Shown piece after piece: positions 46,113 to 52,352 of a stretch of DNA of 52,352 bases. The notes under the pieces were generated by a model. It was not told where the DNA came from. It saw only the letters and a program-made list of their open reading frames with translations, and ran no database searches. This stretch comes from Xenorhabdus khoisanae (lineage in GTDB: Bacteria; Pseudomonadota; Gammaproteobacteria; Enterobacterales; Enterobacteriaceae): NCBI RefSeq assembly GCF_001037465.1, contig NZ_LFCV01000035.1, positions 1 to 52,352 on the forward strand. Direction: 5' to 3'. The translations under genes and the position numbers were made by a program. Numbering within the stretch: the stretch's first letter is position 1; every line of letters begins with the position of its first letter.

Positions 46113-48566
46113 CTAAAACCCTAATTTATTTCTTAAATTACCAAAAAAACCTCTTGATGGCATTGGTCTGGATTCTATAGGTGGTAAGTCTTGTTTAGTC
46201 CATCTTCCCTCATTTAATAACTGCTTAATATATTTAGAGTCACCAGTTTCTTTATATATTTCCTGAGCAGCAGCCATTCTATGATGACCTTCCGTGACAT
46301 GATAAGTCCCTTTTGAATCTAGATATCCACCAATCCTCTTTTCTATATGTTGAAAATCAAAAGATCCATTAAGCATATCTCTTTTTATGCCGTCTATTTG
46401 TTGTGGATTCCTAAATCCAGTTTGAGTGCCTCTTATTTCTGGTGGAGGGCAGCTTGTTAATCCAAATGGGTCAACCCAAGATACCGGATTATGCACATAG
46501 GAATACGGATTAAATCCCCCCGCCAGCCCAATGGGGTCAGGACTGAGATATTGCCCCGTCTCCGGCGCGTAATACCGAAAGCGGTTGTAGTATAACCCAC
46601 TTTCCTAATCCGCATACTGGCCCATGAACCGCAGGTTACAGTTAACATGATAATCTGCATTATTGGAAGCGATCACCTGAAAACGATCTGCCTGTCCCCA
46701 TGTTCTCAGTCGCTGCGCCCAGATGAGCTGGCCTTCCTCATTGAGCATCTCACGCGGTGTACCTTGGTGGTCGCTGACGATATAGTGGAGCTTGCCGCGT
46801 TCAAAACGGGCCGAAGGCGTTAGTGTGCCGGGTTCATATAACCAACGGATACGTTGACCTTCCGCCGATGTACCATCGGCGTAAATCGGCGTTTCCTCGA
46901 TAAGTTGGTCACCGCTCCATAGGTAATCCTGCCCCATGATTGCATTGGCTCTCGGCGCTAAATCCGGTTTGCCATTCAGCCAGCGCTGGAGGTTAGCAGC
47001 AGTCAGCTTACCATCATGCACTTTCAGCTTCCGAACTCTTCGGCCAAAAGCATCGTAGCGATAATGCCAGCGCGAACCGTCCGGGGTTTCACAGTGGGTA
47101 AGCTGGTTTTGCGTATCCCAGCGATAGCGCCAGATTTGTGGACGGAAGCCATCCTGCTGTTCGGTTTTTTCCACCAAACGGCCATTGTCATCATAGCGAT
47201 AACGGACATTCCCTTGCTGCACGACGCGACCGGCTTTCTGGCGTTGGTTGATTTGCGCCACCGCCCCGCGTGCATCGGCTGGTAGATGTTGGCTCAGGTT
47301 GCCATTGGCATCATAACTGAATTGCTCTTCATGGGGGCGTGCCCCCTCAAACAGGGTATGCAGTATTTGGTCGTTAGTATTGTAACGGTAACGGGTTTGC
47401 CCCCAACGACTGTCGTCTATTACCCGGACGTTATGCGCACGGTCATATTGCCAGCTCCGGTTGACGGCAGTCGCTTGCGGAGGGAAGTGCGGGTCGTTTT
47501 GTGCCAGCGTTTCCCTGAAAAATTGGGTGGCCTGTCCCGCAGACTGATGTGCCAGCAATCCGGTCGCAGTGTAGCGACTGGCGAGGATAAAACCGTTGGC
47601 ACTTTCACGTACAGTTTCTCGTCCCAATGCGTCATGCTTGAGCGTCAGCGGTGTATGCTGGTTCAGCTGGAAATAGTTCAGTGCACCTATTGAGTTATAA
47701 CCGAAGTGCAGGGTGTTGCCGTCCAGACTTTCACTGACCGGACGTCCGGTCAGGTTATCCCATTCGCGAGTGATTTCCCGTCCGTTGATACGCTCACAGG
47801 TCGGCAGGCCAGTGGCCTTGTCATATTCGTATTCCACCACGGCATCGGCATTAGTGGCTTTCACCAACTGATGCCGCTTGTTGTATTCATAACGAGTCGT
47901 GGCTTTCAGCACCAGTTGATTTTCTTCCGGCTGCCAGCTTTCCTGTTTGACCAGCAAACCAACCGCCGAATAGTGCCAGCGAAGCTGCTGACCGTCGGGA
48001 TATTGAGTCAGTGTGCGGCGGCCCAGCTTATCGTACTGATAATCAATGGTACGCCCGGTAAAATCAGTTTCCCGGATAATCTGCCCGGCGGCATCCCGCT
48101 CATAACGGTAGGTTTCGCCGGTGGAGGCGGTCACGGAATTCAACCGGGTCAAACGGTCATACCCAAAGTACAACATGGTGCCATCGGGTCGTGTGACCTG
48201 ATTGAGCAAGTCAAACGCACCGTAAGTGTAGCGAGTAGTGCGGCCTTCGCCATCAGTCACTGCCACCACACGCCGTTCACTGTCATAGGCCAGTTGCTGA
48301 GTGGTACCATCCGGCAACAGGCGCTGGCGCAATTCACCGTGGGTGCCATATTGGTATTCTTCTTTGTGCCCCAGCGGATTGGTCAGTGTCGTCAGGTTGC
48401 CCTGCTCATCATAGTGAAATTGCCAACACTCACCGGTTGGCAGGGCACTTTCGATAAGTTGCCCGTGTTCATCATAACCGTAAGCAAAGGTGTCACCGGC
48501 CGGCAGCACCATTGTAGTCAGCGCACCGTCAGGATTGTAATCGAACGTGGTGAGCCAGTGAAAATA
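46113..48566 (-). pseudogene. Rhs protein, 5'-truncated, internal amber stop, ParB-like toxin tail
   Basis: About 670 codons of YD-repeat Rhs core (repeated GYDE/YRYDDNGR/YEYD motifs) entering the core-end signature [32 protein letters not shown] at 46605-46607 replaces the GAG found at the same site in the right-hand Rhs, cutting the frame 31 codons before the DPFGL junction. The tail after DPFGL (about 115 residues) contains [20 protein letters not shown], typical of ParB-like nuclease toxins. The frame starts without ATG at 48566 (HWLTTFDYNPDG), next to the intact symE. Thus it lacks its N-terminus and is broken internally. Confidence 0.8.
46600..47791 (-). repeat. Rhs core direct repeat, copy 1 (partner at 51161-52352)
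   Basis: This stretch is nearly identical to 51161-52352 (offset about 4561 bases, same orientation), with long runs of identical amino acids (for example LASRYTATGLLAHQSAGQAT). Recombination between the copies would delete or swap about 4.6 kb. Confidence 0.85.
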
Positions 48567-48667
48567 TCACCTTTATTACGATGACCAAAATTACTGTGCC
48601 ATATTTGGATGATGTGGTTGCAACACATCAACACCGCTTACCATAAGCAACTAACGAGGAGTTGAAC

Positions 48668-48988
48668 ATGGCTAAGGCGCATTCTAAGCAAAACCGCGCG
48701 GTAAATAAAGCCGCCAAAACCGAACGTTATTACACCGTGGGATACGTGCCGCAAAATAACAAGACCACCGCTCCGCCTGCCATTCATCTTAAAGGCCAGT
48801 GGCTTAAGGCGGCTGGGTTCGATAAGGGTTGCACCCTGACCGTGAAGATTATGGATGGCTGTCTGGTGCTGCTCCCTGACAGCGATAACACCCGTGCTAT
48901 CCGGCAACAGTACCAGCGCCAGCAAGATCAGCTCAGTGAGATTAAGCTGCGGATGCGGGAACTGCTTGGTGACTATACAAGCCGCTAA
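48668..48988 (+). CDS. SymE-like protein (AbrB-fold, type I toxin family)
   Basis: A 106-residue protein with ACGAGGAG seven bases before ATG 48668 (a TTG at 48662 is less likely). It shares the SymE core with E. coli SymE: LTV(G/S)Y near the start, [15 protein letters not shown], a VKIMDGCLVLL strand, then a helical tail. E. coli SymE is an SOS-induced toxin controlled by antisense SymR; SymE-like genes often accompany Rhs loci. I see no LexA box and cannot define a symR. It is the only intact copy here, convergent with the cassette to its right. A 21-codon frame (48581-48646) precedes it and may be a leftover 3' end. Confidence 0.82.
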   Translation: MAKAHSKQNRAVNKAAKTERYYTVGYVPQNNKTTAPPAIHLKGQWLKAAGFDKGCTLTVKIMDGCLVLLPDSDNTRAIRQQYQRQQDQLSEIKLRMRELLGDYTSR

Positions 48989-49021
48989 GGGCAGGGACTG
49001 AGCTGCTCTTAAAAAGAACAA

Positions 49022-49051
49022 AGCCGGGAGATCATGGGGATCTTTCCGGCT
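49022..49051. terminator. Cassette-boundary hairpin 5
   Basis: GCCGGGAGATC with GATCTTTCCGGC after the intact symE; T-rich on both outer sides, so it serves symE (plus) and the immunity gene (minus). Confidence 0.8.
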
Positions 49052-49090
49052 GATTTCAAGGTTTATTGATCACCACTTTAAGATGATATT

Positions 49091-49600
49091 TTATATCTGG
49101 CCTTTATCAGAAAAAGCCATAGATATAAACTCTCCAAAATCACTATTTTTATTTAACTTACCAAGGGCGAATGCTGAAGATATATAATTAGAAAAAACAA
49201 ACATATATTTTGATGTTATTCTTGCAGCATCAAATCTATTATTTGCCACTTTTTCCTCATAATAAATATTCTCATGCTTTTTCTTTCCAATAAAGATAGA
49301 AATCTCAACATCATAAAAACAAGAATAATTACCTTCATAATCACTAGAATTAAACAACCTACCATGTATAGATACTACCCCTCTAATTTCATTAGTCGTA
49401 GATAATGGATAGTCAGTCCTAGCAATAAATATATCATTACGAAAGAAAGCGTCTTCTACTAAAAAACGTTCCTCCTCACAAGATATATCATCTAAGACAC
49501 TTGGAGGTACATCATACATGTTGTTTTTCATAGTAAGCCAACCTGCCGGAATATGAAAGCATTCTAACGGTTTGTATTTCTGGAAAATATTAATCATCAT
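49091..49600 (-). CDS. Candidate immunity protein (169 residues)
   Basis: The ATG overlaps the toxin stop as ATGA. The protein starts MMINIFQKYKPLECFHIPAGW and has a central IRGVVSIHGRLF strand and an aromatic C-terminal helix region (YMFVFSNYISSAFALGK). No signal peptide. Family not recognised; immunity role inferred from position and from the repeated cassette plan. It stays open although the toxin is frameshifted. Confidence 0.6.
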   Translation of the reverse strand: MMINIFQKYKPLECFHIPAGWLTMKNNMYDVPPSVLDDISCEEERFLVEDAFFRNDIFIARTDYPLSTTNEIRGVVSIHGRLFNSSDYEGNYSCFYDVEISIFIGKKKHENIYYEEKVANNRFDAARITSKYMFVFSNYISSAFALGKLNKNSDFGEFISMAFSDKGQI

Positions 49601-50135
49601 TTAACCTTTTTCAAATAACCATAATAATCCTGAGCAGAAATAGGATGCCCATGAAATTCATTTGTACTTTTTGTCACTTCAACTCGCATATATTGAGTGG
49701 GTTTACCATTGTTATACCCAATATTTCTCCCAGAATCATAAATATAATAATCGAAACCTCCTGATTGAGGAGAATGTGTACCTTTTTGCAAAGCTTCTTT
49801 TTCTATTCTGTTTCTAAATTTAGTTACCTGATCACTTGTTGTTTTCCCACGACCGATACTCTCATCCCAATATTGAGCTGCCCCCCTTTGCTAGAAAGCC
49901 CCATTGCCTCTTCTTGAGTTCTCGCACGAGTATGTTTGGGATATTCCGCTGAACTTGAAGTATGTCTTCTTACACGGTCTTGCTTCGCTAGTCTGCTTTC
50001 TTGCTCTAACGCATTACCACAATCTTTCCCTGCTAGTCCAAATGGATCGACAAAATTGACCGGATTATCGACATAGCCGTAAGGATTCAAGCCCCCTTCG
50101 AGATTCAGAGGATCAGGCGAGATATATTGCCCCAT
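49597..50135 (-). pseudogene. Orphan Rhs tail with GHPI-type toxin, frameshifted in a G6 tract
   Basis: Begins at ATG 50135 in the Rhs core end (MGQYISPDPLNLEGGLNPYGYVDN), passes DPFGLAG, and continues KDCGNALEQES...SSKGG. At the G6 run (plus-strand C6, 49881-49886) the frame breaks; with one extra G it would continue AAQYWDESIGRGKTTSDQVT and then YYIYDSGRNIGYNNGKPTQYM to HGHPISAQDYYGYLKKVK. The C-terminal GHPIS motif is shared with the remnant at 44.2 kb. The start lies directly after hairpin 6 with no ribosome-binding site, so it is a displaced tail. Toxin activity unknown. Confidence 0.7.
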
Positions 50136-50137
50136 AA

Positions 50138-50166
50138 AGCCGGAAGATCATGGTGATCTTTCCGGT
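50138..50166. terminator. Cassette-boundary hairpin 6
   Basis: AAGCCGGAAGATCA with TGATCTTTCCGGTTT. Here no symE codons remain; the hairpin joins the Rhs tail directly. Confidence 0.75.
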
Positions 50167-50182
50167 TTATAATATCAATTTA

Positions 50183-50596
50183 TTACCTATTTTTTCTTAC
50201 TGATTCAATCCACTGATAAAAATATTCTTTTTGCTTATGAGGAGAAACTTCTACATCTTGGTCTTCGAAGTCAAAAGTACCTACTAGGTTTTCACGGCCC
50301 ACTTCTTTTCCTAAAGTATATTCATAAGCAGCCAGCCCCATAGCCATATCTCTAGCCATACCTGATGGATATACGTTTAGTTTTGCTCCCTTACAAAGAA
50401 AAATAACATCTCTTAATTCTTTTCTTAAGTTTGCAAAACAATCAAAAAAATCCCTACCAGAAAACTCTCCTTGGTAGATATTAGAAATTGAAATTTGCAA
50501 AAAACACTCTCTTTTTTCGGTTGAAATTAGAGACAGTTTGGCATTTTCTTCTTTACCATTAATTATTACTTTGATTTCAGCTTTTCGCTCTTTCAT
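50183..50596 (-). CDS. Candidate immunity protein to the ADP-ribosyltransferase Rhs toxin
   Basis: 137 residues, starting within the toxin stop (ATGA overlap). Homologue of the 42768-43175 product, sharing FLCKGAKLNVYPS, RDMAMGLAAYEYTLG, a FDFEDQDVEV segment and QWIESVRK at the end. Cytoplasmic and mixed alpha/beta by appearance. It should bind and block the adjoining ADP-ribosyltransferase domain, since it is too small for an ADP-ribosylglycohydrolase such as Tri1; this is inference. Confidence 0.78.
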   Translation of the reverse strand: MKERKAEIKVIINGKEENAKLSLISTEKRECFLQISISNIYQGEFSGRDFFDCFANLRKELRDVIFLCKGAKLNVYPSGMARDMAMGLAAYEYTLGKEVGRENLVGTFDFEDQDVEVSPHKQKEYFYQWIESVRKNR

Positions 50597-52352
50597 TTTT
50601 TTCCATACCTGTTTGGGTTTAAAACACTATAACCTATGAAATCCCCACTTTCGCTGACAGGACTTGCACCTAATATTTTTTCTGATGTAATCCCGCCAGG
50701 ATATGCAATTTCTGCTTCTTTACCAAACTCACTAGCTTTACCAAGTGTTGCATTAACATCTATTCCTACACCTTTTTTATCTTTTATTGCATATACAAAA
50801 CCTTTGGATGTGTAAAATTCGGAGCCGAATTCGGCTGCAACACCCGGCGAAGTTGTAGTGCTTATAAAATAACTAGGTGGATCCTGAGCATCCAATGTAT
50901 GTTTGTACAGATCTTTGCTAGTTCCCCATGGTTTAAATCCATCATTAAAAATCTCATCAGGACTTCGTGTATCACCTCTATAGGTAATAAGATCCCCTTT
51001 ATTCCCCGGCCCACCTGCCAGCCCATAGGGATCAATGAAGTTAACTGGATTATGTACGTAAGCATAAGGATTCAGCCCACCTTCTAACCCAATCGGGTCA
51101 GGGCTTATATACTGCCCGGTCTTCGGCGAATAATACCGAAAGCGGTTATAGTATAACCCGCTTTCCTCATCCTCATACTGGCCCATAAAGCGCAGGTTAC
51201 AGTTAACATGATAATCTGCATTATTGGAAGCGAGCACCTGAAAACGATCTACTTGTCCCCATGTTCTTAGCCGCTGCGCCCAGATGAGCTGGCCTTCCTC
51301 ATTGAGCATCTCACGCGGGGTGCCCTGATGGTCGCTGACGATATAGTGGAGTTTACCTTTTTCAAAACGTGCCAAAGGCGTTAGTGTGCCGGGTTCATAT
51401 AACCAACGGATACGTTGACCTTCCGCCGGTGTACCATCCGCATAAATCGGTGTTTCCTCGATAAGTTGGTCACCGCTCCATAGGTAATCCTGCCCCATGA
51501 TTGCATTGGCTCTCGGCGCTAAATCCGGTTTGCCATCCAGCCAGCGCTGGAGGTTAGCAGCAGTCAGCTTACCATCATGCACTTTCAGCTTCCGAACTCT
51601 TCGGCCAAACGCATCGTAGCGATAATGCCAGCGTGAGCCATCCGGAGTTTCGCAGTGGGTCAGCTGGTTTTGCGTATCCCAGCGATAGCGCCAGATTTGC
51701 GGACGGAAACCATCACGGTGTTCGTTTTTTTCCACCAGACGCCCATTGTCATCATAGCGATAACGGACATTCCCTTGCTGCACGACGCGACCGGCTTGCT
51801 GGCATTGGTTGATTTGTGCCACCGCCCCGTGTGCATCGGTCGGTAGATGTTGGCTTAGATTGCCATTGGCATCATAGCTGAATTGCTCTTCATGCGGACG
51901 CGTACCCTCGAACAGGGTATGCAGTATTTGGTCGTTAGTATTGTAACGGTAACGGGTTTGTCCCCAGCGGCTGTCGTCAATTACCCGGACGTTATGCGCA
52001 CGGTCATATTGCCAGCTCCGGTTGACGGCGGTGGCCTGTGGCGGGAAGTGCGGGTCGTTTTGCGCCAGTGTTTCCCTGAAAAATTGGGTGGCTTGCCCTG
52101 CCGACTGATGTGCCAGTAAACCGGTTGCTGTATAGCGGCTGGCAAGGATAAACCCGTTGGCACTTTCGCGCACCGTTTCCCGTCCCAGTGCATCATGCTG
52201 GAATGTCAGTGGCGCATGCTGGTTAAGCTGAAAGTGATTCAGACTCCCCGACAGGTTATAACCGAAATGCAGGGTATTGCCATCCACACTTTCGCTGACA
52301 GGACGTCCTGTCAGATTATCCCATTTGCGCGTGATTTCCCGCCCGTTGATGC
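50593..52352 (-). CDS. Rhs protein with C-terminal pertussis-toxin-like ADP-ribosyltransferase (5' end outside window)
   Basis: The visible 585 codons hold YD repeats (about 440 residues), the core-end signature [19 protein letters not shown] and DPIGLEGG, the cleavage/junction motif DPYGLAGG, and a 139-residue toxin. The toxin matches the NAD-binding fold of pertussis S1 and enterotoxin A chains: YRGDTRSPDEIFNDGFKPWG (catalytic Arg; compare YRYDSRPPEDVFQNGF in pertussis S1), YFISTTTS (STS motif) and KEAEIAYPGG (ExE motif). No break is seen, so this is the one apparently active Rhs here. Rhs cores encapsulate such toxins for type VI delivery; no VgrG, PAAR or T6SS gene is in the window. Immunity gene follows. 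Confidence 0.88.
   Translation of the reverse strand, partial: INGREITRKWDNLTGRPVSESVDGNTLHFGYNLSGSLNHFQLNQHAPLTFQHDALGRETVRESANGFILASRYTATGLLAHQSAGQATQFFRETLAQNDPHFPPQATAVNRSWQYDRAHNVRVIDDSRWGQTRYRYNTNDQILHTLFEGTRPHEEQFSYDANGNLSQHLPTDAHGAVAQINQCQQAGRVVQQGNVRYRYDDNGRLVEKNEHRDGFRPQIWRYRWDTQNQLTHCETPDGSRWHYRYDAFGRRVRKLKVHDGKLTAANLQRWLDGKPDLAPRANAIMGQDYLWSGDQLIEETPIYADGTPAEGQRIRWLYEPGTLTPLARFEKGKLHYIVSDHQGTPREMLNEEGQLIWAQRLRTWGQVDRFQVLASNNADYHVNCNLRFMGQYEDEESGLYYNRFRYYSPKTGQYISPDPIGLEGGLNPYAYVHNPVNFIDPYGLAGGPGNKGDLITYRGDTRSPDEIFNDGFKPWGTSKDLYKHTLDAQDPPSYFISTTTSPGVAAEFGSEFYTSKGFVYAIKDKKGVGIDVNATLGKASEFGKEAEIAYPGGITSEKILGASPVSESGDFIGYSVLNPNRYGKK
51161..52352 (-). repeat. Rhs core direct repeat, copy 2
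   Basis: Partner of 46600-47791 in the same orientation. Differences are scattered point changes; the key one turns GAG (this copy) into TAG (copy 1). Confidence 0.85.

Noticed and set aside
48638-49021. 127-codon minus-strand frame opposite the intact symE
   Set aside because: Same antisense shadow as above; symE on the plus strand has the ribosome-binding site and family match.

Overview
The window reads as chromosome of a low-GC enterobacterium of the Morganellaceae. Xenorhabdus or Photorhabdus is the best guess, inferred from how close the housekeeping proteins are to E. coli, the AT-rich spacers and the Rhs toxin array; no rRNA or tRNA gene is present to settle it. The first 19 bases match the Nextera transposase mosaic end with one mismatch, so position 1 is an artefact at a contig end, probably broken at the IS110-type remnant that follows.

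Left part (1-7.3 kb): surE-pcm-nlpD-rpoS in the usual enterobacterial order, but truD is missing upstream of surE. A 5'-truncated miaE and mutS follow on the minus strand. From 7.3 to 12.1 kb lies a small accessory island: two different Fic proteins with built-in inhibitory motifs, a pRiA4b ORF-3-like protein and a second type I methionine aminopeptidase. From 12.3 to 26.4 kb come a phosphoethanolamine-transferase-like membrane sulfatase, the pyruvate uptake cluster btsT-yjiX-yjiA, an orphan FimB/FimE-type recombinase, the cysteine catabolic pair cyuP-cyuA, a three-lipoprotein operon (CsgG-like, DUF4810, DUF799/GNA1162) and a MATE exporter.

From 26.6 to 35.3 kb, six minus-strand genes appear to form one physiological unit. 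UhpA, UhpB and UhpC sense and transduce external hexose phosphate, and AfuA, AfuB and AfuC form an ABC importer of the hexose-phosphate type. No uhpT is seen. A perfect 8-bp inverted repeat upstream of afuA is a candidate operator. From 36.2 to 42.4 kb lie an isochorismatase-family hydrolase, the polyamine genes speE-speD with yacC, then hpt, can and yadG-yadH. This is the E. coli order with cueO and gcd missing.

From 42.4 kb to the right edge is an Rhs polymorphic-toxin array read on the minus strand. One Rhs gene runs off the right edge and ends in a pertussis-toxin-like ADP-ribosyltransferase domain. To its left are further toxin-tail/immunity cassettes: a GHPI-type toxin frameshifted in a G6 tract; a second Rhs core with an amber stop and a ParB-like toxin tail; a YRG-type toxin tail; a GHPI-type remnant cut by an IS3 fragment; and a second ADP-ribosyltransferase tail with an immunity protein related to the first. 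Almost every cassette boundary carries an antisense SymE-like gene or its 3' remnant plus a conserved bidirectional hairpin terminator. This suggests the array grew by recombination in symE and Rhs sequences and stores displaced toxin tails while keeping their immunity genes intact.
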